Part shown: one piece after another, positions 39,409-49,676 of the stretch | How positions within the stretch are numbered: position 1 is the stretch's first letter | How the letters are laid out: the number at the start of each line of letters is the position of its first letter | Assembly: GCF_000423345.1 (NCBI RefSeq) | Contig: NZ_KE384008.1 | Span: 128,857 to 192,856 of the forward strand | Direction of reading: 5' to 3' | Length of the DNA stretch: 64,000 bases | Source of the DNA: Marinimicrobium agarilyticum DSM 16975 | GTDB lineage: Bacteria > Pseudomonadota > Gammaproteobacteria > Pseudomonadales > Cellvibrionaceae | Position numbers and translations under genes: made by a program | Notes under the pieces: model-generated | What the model was told of the DNA's origin: nothing | The model's input: the letters and a program-made list of their open reading frames with translations, nothing else | The model's database searches: none

Positions 39409-41838
39409 ATGGGTACTTATTTGGCTATCCTCACAGCTTGGACAAGGCAAAAGCGCCGGTGGAGCCCCTCCGTTGTTGCGCTGCTATCCCTATTCTGCTC
39501 CCTGCCCGCATGGACGGCTTCCGCACCGCATATCTGGTTTGATCGTCCCGCCCAGCAATGGGAAGGGGAGGTATTGCCCATCGGCAACGGGGCAATGGGC
39601 GCCGCCGTGCAGGGCGGTGTGGCTCAAGAGACCTTGCAGTACAACGAAAAAACCCTCTGGACCGGCGGTCCGGGGGCGGGAGACGCATACGACTACGGTA
39701 TTCCCGATCAATCCTATACCGATCGTCTCGCCCGTGTGCGGAAGCTGTTGCGAGAAAAAGGTGCGCTTTCGCCCGAGACCGTGGTGAAAAGTCTCGGACG
39801 CAAGGCACAGCACTATGGTCACTATCAGAGCTTCGGTGCGCTGCAATTGAGCTATCCTGGCCTCGACGGGGCCGTAGAAGATTACCGCCGCCACCTCGAT
39901 TTGCAGGATGGCATCGCCTCGGTGAGCTTTCGCAAGGATGGTGTCCAATACCGCAGAGAGTATTTCGTCAGTTATCCCGATCAGGTCATTGTGATGCGCC
40001 TGAGTGCGGACCACCCCGGTAAAATCAGTCTCCAGGCCGCTTTGAATGTGCCTGACAACCGCTCGGTCAAGCGCCAGTGGCGTGAGGCCGGTACCCGAGT
40101 GAGTGGTGCGCTTGAGGACAATCAGTTGGCTTACGCGGGGGAATTTCACATCGAGCACACCGGCGGCAAGCTTGTGCGCGCGGAAAAGAAGGGAAGCTGG
40201 ACGGTTGAACAGGCTGACTCCGTTGTTATCCGGTTAAGTGCGGCGACCGGCTACGCCCTGCAATACCCTGATTACCAGGGCAAACCCCCAGCGCCCAAAG
40301 TCGGGGCCGTTATTGCTGCTGCGGTGGAGAAGAAATACGACGCACTGTTAACGCGTCACCGCGCCGATCATCGTGCTCTGTTTGAGCGGGTTGCTCTGGA
40401 TCTGGGACAGTCTCCTTCGGACAAGACGACTCCGATGCTGTTGGCGGACTACCCTTCGAATAATACCCCGGCCGAAAACCGTCTGCTGGAGGCGCTTTAT
40501 TTTCAGTTTGGGCGCTACCTGTTGATTGCGTCCTCGCGAGACGGCTCCTTGCCCGCCAACCTCCAGGGGGTATGGAACCATTCCAAGACGCCCCCCTGGA
40601 ACGCGGATTATCACGTCAACATCAATTTGCAGATGAATTACTGGCCCGCTGAGGTCACCAATTTGTCTGAAACGACCGGGCCGCTGTTTGATTTTGTCGA
40701 CGCGCTGGTCGAGCCCGGCCGGCGTTCAGCTGAGCAGTTCTACGGCGCCGATGGCTGGACGCTATTTCTCAATACCAATATTTGGGGGTTCGTCGGGGTA
40801 ATCGACTGGCCCACGGCCTTCTGGCAGCCGGAAGCGGGAGCGTGGCTGGCCCAGCATTATTACGAACACTACCTGTTTAACCGCGACCGGGAGTTTCTGG
40901 AGAACCGGGCCTACCCGATCATGCAAGGCGCCACTGAGTTCTGGTTGGACGCTCTGGTGGCAGGCCCGGACGGCGAGGCGCTGTTGGTCTCGCCCAGTTA
41001 TTCCCCTGAGCACGGTGATTTCACCGAAGGGGCCGCCATGTCCCAACAGCTGGTGTGGGACCTGCTGAACAATACCCGAGCCGCCGCCCTGGAACTCGAT
41101 GAACGGGCCTATGCGAAGAAGCTGTCAGGCGTACTGGAGCGGTTGGATCCCGGCCTGAGAGTTGGAAGCTGGGGCCAATTGCAGGAATGGCGCGCGGACC
41201 TGGACGACCCGGAAAACACCCACCGCCATGTTTCGCATCTGTTTGCACTGCACCCGGGCCGCCAGATTACTGCCGAACAAGAGGCGCTGCTGGCAGCCGC
41301 CAAAACCACACTCAATGCCCGGGGCGACGGCGGTACGGGCTGGGCCCAGGCCTGGAAGGTCAACCTCTGGGCTCGCATGAAAGAGGGCAACAGGGCTCAC
41401 AAGGTTTTGGCTGACCAGTTACAGGACAGCACCTTACCGAACCTGTGGGACACGCATCCTCCGTTCCAGATCGATGGAAACTTCGGGGCGACGGCGGGCA
41501 TTGCCGAGATGTTGCTGCAGAGTCATGGTGAAACCATTCATCTTTTACCAGCATTGCCGGACGCATGGGCAACCGGTTCGGTTAGCGGGCTGAGGGCTCG
41601 AGGCGACGTTACCGTCAGCATGGCTTGGCAGGATGGGCAGTTGCAGTCGGCGGATTTCATCGTCGGCGTCGATGGACCGGTTCGGTTACGCTCGGACCTG
41701 TTTCGAGAAAATTTTCGTGTGCAGCACCTACCCACACGCAAGGTGGTGGTTGTTTCGGGTGAGGGTGCGGTTCGGCAATGGTCTGCTCAGGCCGGGCATC
41801 GCTATCGGGTAGAGCGAATTGTTCAATCCGATGAGTGA
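39409..41838 (+). CDS. GH95-family glycosidase (alpha-L-fucosidase / alpha-L-galactosidase)
   Basis: An 809-aa exo-glycosidase with an N-terminal signal peptide (to about residue 37) for export. The GH95 marks are IWFDRPAQQWEGEVLPIGNG at the start of the mature chain, LQGVWNHSKTPPWNADYHVN, NLQMNYWPAEV with the conserved catalytic-site Asn residues, SYSPEHG carrying the general acid, and WDTHPPFQIDGNFG. GH95 enzymes invert the anomeric carbon and remove L-fucose or L-galactose from glycans such as xyloglucan or algal polysaccharides. Together with the receptor 150 bp downstream it forms a small sugar-uptake locus. Confidence 0.93.
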   Translation: MGTYLAILTAWTRQKRRWSPSVVALLSLFCSLPAWTASAPHIWFDRPAQQWEGEVLPIGNGAMGAAVQGGVAQETLQYNEKTLWTGGPGAGDAYDYGIPDQSYTDRLARVRKLLREKGALSPETVVKSLGRKAQHYGHYQSFGALQLSYPGLDGAVEDYRRHLDLQDGIASVSFRKDGVQYRREYFVSYPDQVIVMRLSADHPGKISLQAALNVPDNRSVKRQWREAGTRVSGALEDNQLAYAGEFHIEHTGGKLVRAEKKGSWTVEQADSVVIRLSAATGYALQYPDYQGKPPAPKVGAVIAAAVEKKYDALLTRHRADHRALFERVALDLGQSPSDKTTPMLLADYPSNNTPAENRLLEALYFQFGRYLLIASSRDGSLPANLQGVWNHSKTPPWNADYHVNINLQMNYWPAEVTNLSETTGPLFDFVDALVEPGRRSAEQFYGADGWTLFLNTNIWGFVGVIDWPTAFWQPEAGAWLAQHYYEHYLFNRDREFLENRAYPIMQGATEFWLDALVAGPDGEALLVSPSYSPEHGDFTEGAAMSQQLVWDLLNNTRAAALELDERAYAKKLSGVLERLDPGLRVGSWGQLQEWRADLDDPENTHRHVSHLFALHPGRQITAEQEALLAAAKTTLNARGDGGTGWAQAWKVNLWARMKEGNRAHKVLADQLQDSTLPNLWDTHPPFQIDGNFGATAGIAEMLLQSHGETIHLLPALPDAWATGSVSGLRARGDVTVSMAWQDGQLQSADFIVGVDGPVRLRSDLFRENFRVQHLPTRKVVVVSGEGAVRQWSAQAGHRYRVERIVQSDE

Positions 41839-41987
41839 GCGGTCGTCGGCAATCGCTGAAGGTAGCCTCTGGAGTACCTGCGTGGTGATCGCCGCAAGGC
41901 GGCTCGCTACGGCAGGAGCGGGGGAGCATAAGGTAAAAATGATAAGCAACGATGATTAACAACAACTGGGCAAGTGGAGAATCTACG

Positions 41988-44921
41988 ATGACAACAAAGA
42001 ATAAGACACACGGTTTGACTCGTCGCTCGACGTTTCAAAAAGACAAATTGGCTCGAGCGGTTCAACACGGTTCGCAGCTATTGATTGCTGGGGCAATCGG
42101 TTGGCACAGCATCGGTTTTGCGCAAGACACCGCGCAAGAGCCTTCAATGGCTCTGGAAGAGATCGTTGTCTCGGGCCAGCGCAGCAGCATTCAATCGGCA
42201 CAGATGATCAAACAAAGTGCCGACCAAATTGTTGACTCGATTGTGGCGGACGACATTGGCAAATTGCCGGACCGCTCCGTCACAGAAACGTTGCAACGCA
42301 TTCCTGGCGTCACCATTGACCATTTCATGTCACTGGGGGATCCCGAGCATTTTTCCGCGGAAGGCAGCGGTGTCGCGGTGCGCGGCCTGACACAGGTGCG
42401 TAGTGAATTGAACGGCCGTGATAGCTTCACGGCCAATGGGGGGCGCAGTCTGAGCTTTGAAGATGTGCCTGCCGAACTGATGGCTGGTGTGGATGTTTAT
42501 AAAAATCCGTCGGCCGACATGATTGAAGGCGGTCTGGGGGGAACGGTCAACCTGCGGACCCGTATGCCTTTTGACAGCGACGGCCAAGTGGTGGCGGCCA
42601 CGGCCAGCGTGAACTATGGGGACTTTATTGAAGAGGCGGACCCCTCGGTTTCGGCGCTGTATAGTAATCGTTGGGATACATCGGCCGGGGAGTTTGGCGT
42701 ATTGGTGGATATCGCCTTTTCCGAAATCTCGACCCGAACTGATGGTATTTTTAATCGTCCGTTTTTCCCGAGAGACGATTTACAGGGCTATGATGACACC
42801 ACCATCCAGGTGCCTCGCGGCGCGGATTGGCGCTCTATGGACTTCAATCGCGAGCGACTGGGAACTTATCTGGCGACGCAGTGGCGTCCCAGCGATACTT
42901 CGGAATTCTACTTTCAGGCATTTCGCTCCGAGTACGATATGCAGTGGGATGAAGACGCCATTTTTGTCCAAAACGATGCCTATGCCACTCAGCCCGGTGA
43001 AGGACGGGAGTTTATTGTCGATAGTAATAATGTCTTTCTATCGGGTCGTTTAACCCAGCCGGGCGGCATCCCCTTTGGAGCCGATATCCGGGTGGCCAAC
43101 CGAGAGTCGGTGACCAGTGACTTCTCCGGTGGTTACAAGTGGACGCCCGATGATCGGCTCGAGTTCAGCACCGATATCCAGTACACCAAAGCGACCACCG
43201 AAGGCCTGGACGCAACCATTGCTACCGGCATCAACTTGCCTTATATCGATATTGATCTCAGAGGCGAACGTCCGGTGGTACAGGCCGACAATGAGTATCT
43301 GGCTGATCCGGGCAACTACTATTGGGGCTTTACCATGCCCTTTATCGAAGACAATGAAGCGGAGCAGCTTGCTTGGCGCGCGGACGTTAAATACAACTTC
43401 AATGACGCTGACGCTGACGTTGTACGTTACGTAAAAGCCGGTGTCCGGGCGACGGATCGGGAAGCAACCAACATCAACAGTGGCTATCATTGGCAGGCGA
43501 TCTATCAACCCTGGATGGCCTGGTGGAAATTGCCGAATGACCAGATGCCGCCAGTGGAAGACCCGAGCCAGATGTCGCTCAATACATTCGAGAACTTCTT
43601 CCGTGGAAAGGCACCCAGTCCGGGCGTGGTGTACGCCCCTGACATTTCGCTGATTGAGGGGTATCCGGAGAGTTTCGATCAGCTCCATGCGGATGCGAGC
43701 GAAAATTATATTTGTTGTGATGATTACACTCCGGCCACGATGGATGACCCAAGCCGTATCAACGAGCAAGAAGAGCAGACTTATGCTGCTTACTTCCTTT
43801 TGGGCTTTGGTTTCGACGATTGGGCATTGCCGGTTGACGGTAATATCGGGGTTCGCTTGGTGCAAACCGAGAGCGCTGCTTCCGGCATGATCCGCTATCC
43901 TGAGACCGTCGTTGTGGGTGAGGACGGCGAAACGGAAACTCGTCCCTGGTACCAGGACCCAGAGGATATTGTTGCGGAAAACTCCTATACCAATGTGCTG
44001 CCGAACCTGAACCTCAAGGTGGAACTGCGAGATGATTTGTTTTTGCGGTTTGCGGCTTCTAAGGCAATGGCGAGACCGGCTTATAGCGATATGCAGGCGT
44101 TTCAGACCCTGAGTGCGGACCGCCCGGAAGGAATTCCGGAGGACCAGTACGTGCCACCGGAGGACTTCCGGCTGACCTCGTCATCAGGCTCCAACCCGAT
44201 GCTCGAGCCGATGGAAGCCACTCAATTTGATGTGTCGCTGGAGTGGTACTTTGACGACGCTGGTGGTATGGCCCACGTCAACGCGTTCAGTAAGGATATC
44301 GACGGGTTCATCCGCAACCAGACAATTCGGGAAGAGCATGGCGGTTGGGAATACACCGTAACCCGCCCGGTGAACATAGGCTCGGCCGAAATTCGTGGTA
44401 TTGAACTAGGCTGGAGTCAGTTCTTCGACCAGTTGCCCGAACCTTTTGATGGTTTGGGCATGCAGGCGAACTACACCTACATTGACAGTAGTACCAAGGT
44501 GCCCCACGACGAAGGTTCCAGTCCGGTGGATACCGATGGCAGTGAGTACGGAAAGCTTCCGTTTGAAGGCCTGTCAGAGCATTCCTACAACTTGGTGGGT
44601 ATGTATGAAAAAGGTCCCTTGTCCGTCCGTTTAGCGTATAACTGGCGCAGTGAATTTCTGATGTCGGTTGGCCCCAACGGCTTTAATGGAACTGATCGGG
44701 ATATTACTTGGCGTTTGCCGGTGTATAACGACGATTATGGCCAGATGGACGGGTCAATTTTCTACGATATCACCGATATGCTGTCCGTGGGGCTGGAGGT
44801 GAATAATATTCTCAATTCGGAGACACGTACTATCATGAAGCAGAATGCGGCCGGTGATCATTATGCCTCATACTTCCTCAATGACACGCGTTATGCTCTG
44901 ACACTCAGAGCCAACTTCTAG
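41988..44921 (+). CDS. TonB-dependent receptor
   Basis: A 977-aa outer-membrane receptor from ATG 41988, which has GTGGAGA upstream; the frame opens at 41952. A signal peptide ends near GFAQD. The plug domain (EEIVVSGQRSSIQSAQMIKQSADQ, then GKLPDRSVTETLQRIPGV) is followed by a 22-strand barrel that ends in an aromatic-terminated strand (YALTLRANF). The sequence type is common among CAZyme-linked receptors of Xanthomonadaceae and Cellvibrionaceae, which lack SusD. It likely imports an oligosaccharide related to the GH95 product, by context. Confidence 0.93.
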   Translation: MTTKNKTHGLTRRSTFQKDKLARAVQHGSQLLIAGAIGWHSIGFAQDTAQEPSMALEEIVVSGQRSSIQSAQMIKQSADQIVDSIVADDIGKLPDRSVTETLQRIPGVTIDHFMSLGDPEHFSAEGSGVAVRGLTQVRSELNGRDSFTANGGRSLSFEDVPAELMAGVDVYKNPSADMIEGGLGGTVNLRTRMPFDSDGQVVAATASVNYGDFIEEADPSVSALYSNRWDTSAGEFGVLVDIAFSEISTRTDGIFNRPFFPRDDLQGYDDTTIQVPRGADWRSMDFNRERLGTYLATQWRPSDTSEFYFQAFRSEYDMQWDEDAIFVQNDAYATQPGEGREFIVDSNNVFLSGRLTQPGGIPFGADIRVANRESVTSDFSGGYKWTPDDRLEFSTDIQYTKATTEGLDATIATGINLPYIDIDLRGERPVVQADNEYLADPGNYYWGFTMPFIEDNEAEQLAWRADVKYNFNDADADVVRYVKAGVRATDREATNINSGYHWQAIYQPWMAWWKLPNDQMPPVEDPSQMSLNTFENFFRGKAPSPGVVYAPDISLIEGYPESFDQLHADASENYICCDDYTPATMDDPSRINEQEEQTYAAYFLLGFGFDDWALPVDGNIGVRLVQTESAASGMIRYPETVVVGEDGETETRPWYQDPEDIVAENSYTNVLPNLNLKVELRDDLFLRFAASKAMARPAYSDMQAFQTLSADRPEGIPEDQYVPPEDFRLTSSSGSNPMLEPMEATQFDVSLEWYFDDAGGMAHVNAFSKDIDGFIRNQTIREEHGGWEYTVTRPVNIGSAEIRGIELGWSQFFDQLPEPFDGLGMQANYTYIDSSTKVPHDEGSSPVDTDGSEYGKLPFEGLSEHSYNLVGMYEKGPLSVRLAYNWRSEFLMSVGPNGFNGTDRDITWRLPVYNDDYGQMDGSIFYDITDMLSVGLEVNNILNSETRTIMKQNAAGDHYASYFLNDTRYALTLRANF

Positions 44922-44961
44922 TTAGGGATCACAGTTGGCAGGGAAGCCGTTGATTACATTG

Positions 44962-44989
44962 ACGCCGACACTTTGTGTCGGCGTTTTTT
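44962..44989 (+). terminator. Intrinsic terminator after the TonB-dependent receptor gene
   Basis: ACGCCGACAC and GTGTCGGCGT form a perfect 10-bp stem with a TTT loop, followed by six T. Confidence 0.95.
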
Positions 44990-45019
44990 GTTGCAAGAGC
45001 TCGGTACGTGTATCGCTGT

Positions 45020-45832
45020 TTATGAGAATGAGGCCCAGATGGGGCAATGGTCCGAGGGGCGCTCCATGGCGCGAATATCGTAATCCACCCCTGCGTCGAC
45101 GCAACGTTTTAGGAGAGGCTCTGTAGCCAGGATCAGGTCAATTCTCAGCCCCCGCTTTGGATCCCGCTCAAAGCCTTTGCTGCGGTAGTCAAACCAGCTG
45201 AAGGTGTTCTCCTCTTCGGGCTGATGATAGCGAAAAGTATCTTCAAGGCCCCACTCCAACACCTGTTCAAGCCACTCTCTCTCTTCCGGCAGAAAGCTGC
45301 ATTTGCCTTCGCGAAGCCAGCGTTTTCGGTTCTGTTCGCCGATGCCGATATCCCGATCCGTATGGGAGACGTTCACATCTCCCATCAGAATTAATGGTTG
45401 TGTCGCATCGCAGTGGTTGTTCAGGTACGCCATCAAGTCAGCATAGAACTTTCGCTTGTTGGGGAACTTGGTTGGGTGATCCCGGTTCTCGCCCTGGGGG
45501 AAGTAGCCGTTGAGAACGGTAATTTCACCGCCCAGCGGTGAGTCAAAGACGCCGCCGATAAACCGCCGCTGAGATTCCTCCAGGTCGCCGGGAAAGCCTT
45601 TGATGACTTCTTTGAACGGCAGCCGAGAAAGTAGGGCGACGCCATAGTGGGTTTTCTGGCCGTAGAAAGCGACTTCATAACCTAGGTCTCTGATGGCCTG
45701 CTCGGGAAATTCTCCGTCGGTCACTTTGGTTTCCTGAAGGCCGATGAAGTCAGGCTGGTATTTGTCGATGACCGCCTGCAACTGGTGCAGGCGAGTACGA
45801 ATACTGTTGACGTTGAAGGAGATCGCTTTCAT
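45020..45832 (-). CDS. xthA: Exodeoxyribonuclease III
   Basis: A 270-aa AP endonuclease and 3'-exonuclease of base-excision repair. The N-terminus [15 protein letters not shown], the metal-binding Glu in [23 protein letters not shown] and the C-terminal SDHCPIWA with the catalytic Asp-His pair are intact. It is a single gene, convergent with the receptor gene and co-directional with prc. Confidence 0.97.
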   Translation of the reverse strand: MKAISFNVNSIRTRLHQLQAVIDKYQPDFIGLQETKVTDGEFPEQAIRDLGYEVAFYGQKTHYGVALLSRLPFKEVIKGFPGDLEESQRRFIGGVFDSPLGGEITVLNGYFPQGENRDHPTKFPNKRKFYADLMAYLNNHCDATQPLILMGDVNVSHTDRDIGIGEQNRKRWLREGKCSFLPEEREWLEQVLEWGLEDTFRYHQPEEENTFSWFDYRSKGFERDPKRGLRIDLILATEPLLKRCVDAGVDYDIRAMERPSDHCPIWASFS

Positions 45833-45928
45833 GCAATGGCTTCCCGCTTGCGGAGATTTTGGTTAAAAAAATACCCCGGCGCGGCTCTCGGTTAAGGAGA
45901 GCGGCGGACCGGGGCTTGGAGTCCGTGG

Positions 45929-48139
45929 CTACCAGTTGGCGACGCGGTCCCGTTCCTTTTCGTTCATGGCTTCCAGCTGTTCGATGAAGTCGATCAGGAT
46001 GAAGCCCGCTTCGTTCAGGAAGGGGTCTTTTTCCGGGTCAATTTCGCTGTGAGAGCGGGCGGAGAAGTTGACCAGGTCGTCTTCTTCGTCGCTATCTTTT
46101 TTGGCTGTATCGGAATCGTCGTCATTGGCCGCTTCGTCGGTAGCGCTTTCGTCCTCTGACCCGTTCTGTTCATCGTCGATTCCGTCGATGTCCTCATAGC
46201 TTTCGTACAAGGATAGGCCTTTGGCCTTGCGTCTCTGGTTCTCCAGCGCCAGCATTTGCGACTCCAATTTTTCCTGCTCGGCCCGCCGAGCCTTTTCGTT
46301 CAGAGACACTTCTTTTCTGTCGTCGTTGCGTGCCATCAATTCCATCTGTTCGCGGAGGTAGATGAAATCGGGGTTCTGCGCCACCCGCTTCTCGTGGGCA
46401 GGATTCAGCTGCGGCATCAGTGCGTCGATATCGAAGTACTGAGAATGCGGCACGGCGTGGATCTTATCCCAGGGCAGGGCGTTGTCATAAGCGCTTTCAC
46501 CCACCTCGCTGGCATCAACGAGACTCGGCAGCTTCATATCGGGAATGACGCCCCGGTGCTGGGTGCTGTCGCCAGAGACCCGGTAAAATTTGGATTCGGT
46601 GAGCTTCAATTGCCCGGCGTCCACGGGCACCAGGGATTGCACTGAACCCTTGCCGAAGCTCTGGCTGCCGACAATGATGCCCCGTCCGTAATCCTGGATG
46701 GCACCCGCAAAAATCTCCGATGCGGAGGCACTCAGCCGGTCGATCAGAACGATCAACGGGCCGCGGTAGGCCGCCCGGGAGTGGGACTGGTAGTTGCGTG
46801 AAATCAGCTCGTTGGTTTGACGAATCTGCACGACCGGGCCCCGGTCTATAAACAGGTCCGTCAGGGTAGTGGCTTCCTGAAGAGAGCCGCCACCGTTGCC
46901 TCTAAGGTCCAGCACAATGCCGTCGACATTCTCTTTTTCCAACTGCTGAAGAATCTTGTGCACGTCGCGAGTGGTACTTTTGAAGTTCGGGTCACGCTTG
47001 CGGTACGCCTCAAAATCCATGTAGAACGTCGGGACATTGATCACGCCGATTTTATAACGTGCCTTGCCGCTGTTCAGATCAAATACTTCATGCTTGGCGG
47101 CTTGCTCTTCAAGCTTGACCTTGTCCCGCTTGATGGTGATGGTTTTGGTGGTGCTATCGGCAGGCGCTTTGGCCGGCAATACCTCCAGGCGAACAATCGT
47201 GCCTTTTTTGCCTCGAATCTGATCCACGACCTCATCCAGGCGCCAGCCGACGACGTCCGTCATTTCGCCTTCGTCTCCCTGACCGACTGCGATGATACGG
47301 TCTGCCGGGCGCAGGTCGCCCTGTTTATCTGCCGGCCCCGCCGGAACCAGACGCATGACCTTGGTGTATTCATCCTCAGTTTGCAGTACCGCGCCAATGC
47401 CTTCCAGTGACAGGGACATATTGATGTTGAAGTTCTCCAGCGTGCGCGGTGAGAGGTAGTTGGTGTGAGGGTCATAGAGGGTGGTGAGTGAGTTGATGAT
47501 CACCTCGAAGGCGTCTTCACTCTGCTGCTGCCGAACCCGCCGGAGCTGGTTGCTATAGCGCTTTTGCAGTAACTCTTTGCTCTCTTTGAGCTCCTTTCCC
47601 GCCAGTTTGAGGTCCAGCAGGCCGGCTTTGACCCGCTTGTGCCAGAGTTCGTCGGCGGTTTTCTTGTCTTTCGGCCATTCGGCTTGTTCCCAATCGACCA
47701 CCAGGGTTTCATCCTTGGTGAAGTCGTAGCTGATTTCTTCGCTGTTCAAGCGTTCGATTACGGACTCCAGCCGGGTCACCAGGCGCTGGCGGTAGACATC
47801 AAAGATGTGAAAGGCCTGCTCCAGGTTGCCCTTGGCCAGCCAGTTGTCGAACTCTTTGCGATGCTGGTTGAATCCGTCGATATCGGCCTGGAAGAAATAG
47901 CTTTTACTGGGGTCCAGAGTTTTCAGGTAATTATCCAGAAAGTCTGACGACAGGGCATCGTTGAGGGCCTTTTCGCGATAGTGGTGCTTGTCCAATTGTT
48001 GCACCACGCTGGCGGCGACGGCCTGGTGTTGATCACTGATCTCAAGCGGGTCGAGAGTGCTGGCCCAAAGCAGTGAGGAGGAGAGCAGTAGCGCGAGCAG
48101 GGTGGTGCTGTTGCGCAGGAACTTCGGAACGTTGAGCAT
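45929..48139 (-). CDS. prc: Carboxy-terminal processing (tail-specific) protease Prc
   Basis: A 736-aa periplasmic protease with signal peptide (to about residue 27), an N-terminal helical domain, a PDZ domain (about 240-330) and an S41 protease domain. The Ser-Lys dyad lies in LSASASEIFAGAI and FGKGSVQ. The C-terminal region carries an unusual acidic insertion of about 40 residues rich in Asp, Glu and Ser (DGIDDEQNGSEDESATDE...). The protease trims lipoproteins and enzymes of the cell envelope, such as penicillin-binding proteins and murein hydrolases. Confidence 0.94.
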   Translation of the reverse strand: MLNVPKFLRNSTTLLALLLSSSLLWASTLDPLEISDQHQAVAASVVQQLDKHHYREKALNDALSSDFLDNYLKTLDPSKSYFFQADIDGFNQHRKEFDNWLAKGNLEQAFHIFDVYRQRLVTRLESVIERLNSEEISYDFTKDETLVVDWEQAEWPKDKKTADELWHKRVKAGLLDLKLAGKELKESKELLQKRYSNQLRRVRQQQSEDAFEVIINSLTTLYDPHTNYLSPRTLENFNINMSLSLEGIGAVLQTEDEYTKVMRLVPAGPADKQGDLRPADRIIAVGQGDEGEMTDVVGWRLDEVVDQIRGKKGTIVRLEVLPAKAPADSTTKTITIKRDKVKLEEQAAKHEVFDLNSGKARYKIGVINVPTFYMDFEAYRKRDPNFKSTTRDVHKILQQLEKENVDGIVLDLRGNGGGSLQEATTLTDLFIDRGPVVQIRQTNELISRNYQSHSRAAYRGPLIVLIDRLSASASEIFAGAIQDYGRGIIVGSQSFGKGSVQSLVPVDAGQLKLTESKFYRVSGDSTQHRGVIPDMKLPSLVDASEVGESAYDNALPWDKIHAVPHSQYFDIDALMPQLNPAHEKRVAQNPDFIYLREQMELMARNDDRKEVSLNEKARRAEQEKLESQMLALENQRRKAKGLSLYESYEDIDGIDDEQNGSEDESATDEAANDDDSDTAKKDSDEEDDLVNFSARSHSEIDPEKDPFLNEAGFILIDFIEQLEAMNEKERDRVANW

Positions 48140-48334
48140 AGATTTTCAATCCTGCATTGGCTTCATGCGTTGTCGGGCGCCCCTCTTAAGGGCCTGGTCG
48201 CGGGATGTTCGGGCGACTTTCTGCCTGAGTTTCATACTACTATAGCATCGGGTGATTCGCTACCGAGGGCTAAAGCTGGAAGTTTAGAAGGGTTAAGCTG
48301 GCGTAAAGTTCCGCGCGAGGCACTGTAAATGCAA

Positions 48335-48362
48335 CGGGGGCCGCACCTCAGTGCGGCCCCCG
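48335..48362 (-). terminator. GC-rich terminator hairpin after gltA
   Basis: CGGGGGCCGCAC and GTGCGGCCCCCG form a perfect 12-bp stem with a 4-nt loop, 37 bp past the gltA stop. The T-tract on the minus strand is short (TTGCATTT). Confidence 0.8.
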
Positions 48363-48381
48363 TTTGCGCTGGGCGGTGAAG

Positions 48382-48411
48382 CCCGGGGTTAGCCGGGGTT
48401 AGCCGGGGTAG
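48382..48411. repeat. 10-bp tandem repeat at the gltA stop codon
   Basis: The unit GCCGGGGTTA occurs three times in succession, the first starting CCCGGGGTTA and the last ending GTAG. The gltA TAA stop at 48401-48399 falls within it, so slippage would not change the protein. Confidence 0.85.
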
Positions 48412-49676
48412 TCCCGCTTGGCGTAACCGGTGTACAGCTGGCGCGGACGGCCGATTTTGTAGGGTGCGCTGACCATTTCCTGCCAGTGAGCGTACCAGCC
48501 CACCGCGCGGCCGGTGGCGAAGATCACGGTAAAGACTTCCGTGGGGATGCCGATGGCTTTCATGATGATGCCTGAATAGAAGTCCACATTGGGGTAGAGC
48601 TTCTTCTGAACGAAGTAATCGTCCTCAAGGGCAATCTTCTCGAGACGCTTGGCGATGGCCAGCAGCGGGTCGTTTTCCAGACCCAGCTCAGACAGCACCT
48701 CGTCCGCCGCCTGCTTCATGACCTTGGCCCGTGGGTCGAAATTTTTGTAAACCCGGTGGCCGAAGCCCATCAAGCGGAAGGGGTCTTCTTTGTCTTTCGC
48801 TTTGGCGACGTAAGTGTCAATGTTGTCCACACTGCCAATTTCTTCCAGCATATTGAGCACGGCTTCGTTGGCACCGCCGTGAGCCGGCCCCCAGAGAGTG
48901 GCAATGCCCGCCGCGATGGCAGCAAAGGGGTTGGTGCCCGAGGAGCCTGACAGGCGCACAGTGGAGGTGGACGCATTCTGTTCGTGATCGGCGTGGAGCA
49001 GGAAAATGCGATCTATGGCCTTGGCCAGAACCTGGTTGACTTTGGGGGTCTGACCGGCGTTGCCGAAGGTCATGTTCAGGTAGTTTTCAGCGTAGTCCAG
49101 GTCGCTATTCGGGGCGACGAACTCTTCGCCGCGACGGTGTTTGTAAGCCATGGCTGCCAGGGCGGGCATTTGACCGATCAGGCGGTACCCAGTGACCCGA
49201 CGGCTGTCTTCTTTGGTGATGTCGGTGTCGTCGTGGTAAACCGCGGCAAGAGCGTTTACAGCGCCGCCCAAAATGGCCATGGGGTGCGCGTCCTGGCGGA
49301 AGCCTTTGATGACATTGGCGACGGAATCGTCAACCTGGGAGTGCTCTTTCACCTGCTTGAAGAAGGCGGCTTTTTGTTGGTCGGTGGGGAGTTCGCCGTT
49401 CAGGAGGAGGTAACAGGTTTCAAGGTAGTCAGAGTGCTCGGCCAACTGCTCGATAGGGTAGCCGCGGTGCAGTAACACGCCCTTGGCACCATCAATGTAA
49501 GTGATTTTGGACTCGCAGGGCGCAGTGGACATAAAGCCCGGGTCGTACGTAAAAAAGCCCTTTTTCGTCAGACCGGAGACATCGATCACGTCGGGGCCGG
49601 CAGTGCTCGGGTAAACAGGCAGATCAATGGGCGCATCCAGGCCGTCGACCGTTAACCGTGCGTTTCTGTCAGTCAT
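48399..49676 (-). CDS. gltA: Citrate synthase
   Basis: A 425-aa type II citrate synthase that joins acetyl-CoA and oxaloacetate. The active-site His lies in [15 protein letters not shown], the second His in [15 protein letters not shown], and the Arg-containing [14 protein letters not shown] and the C-terminal [10 protein letters not shown]-like segment ([13 protein letters not shown]) are typical. AGGAGTCC precedes the start. It is divergent from sdhC, with 682 bp between, as is usual in this class. Confidence 0.98.
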   Translation of the reverse strand: MTDRNARLTVDGLDAPIDLPVYPSTAGPDVIDVSGLTKKGFFTYDPGFMSTAPCESKITYIDGAKGVLLHRGYPIEQLAEHSDYLETCYLLLNGELPTDQQKAAFFKQVKEHSQVDDSVANVIKGFRQDAHPMAILGGAVNALAAVYHDDTDITKEDSRRVTGYRLIGQMPALAAMAYKHRRGEEFVAPNSDLDYAENYLNMTFGNAGQTPKVNQVLAKAIDRIFLLHADHEQNASTSTVRLSGSSGTNPFAAIAAGIATLWGPAHGGANEAVLNMLEEIGSVDNIDTYVAKAKDKEDPFRLMGFGHRVYKNFDPRAKVMKQAADEVLSELGLENDPLLAIAKRLEKIALEDDYFVQKKLYPNVDFYSGIIMKAIGIPTEVFTVIFATGRAVGWYAHWQEMVSAPYKIGRPRQLYTGYAKRDYPG

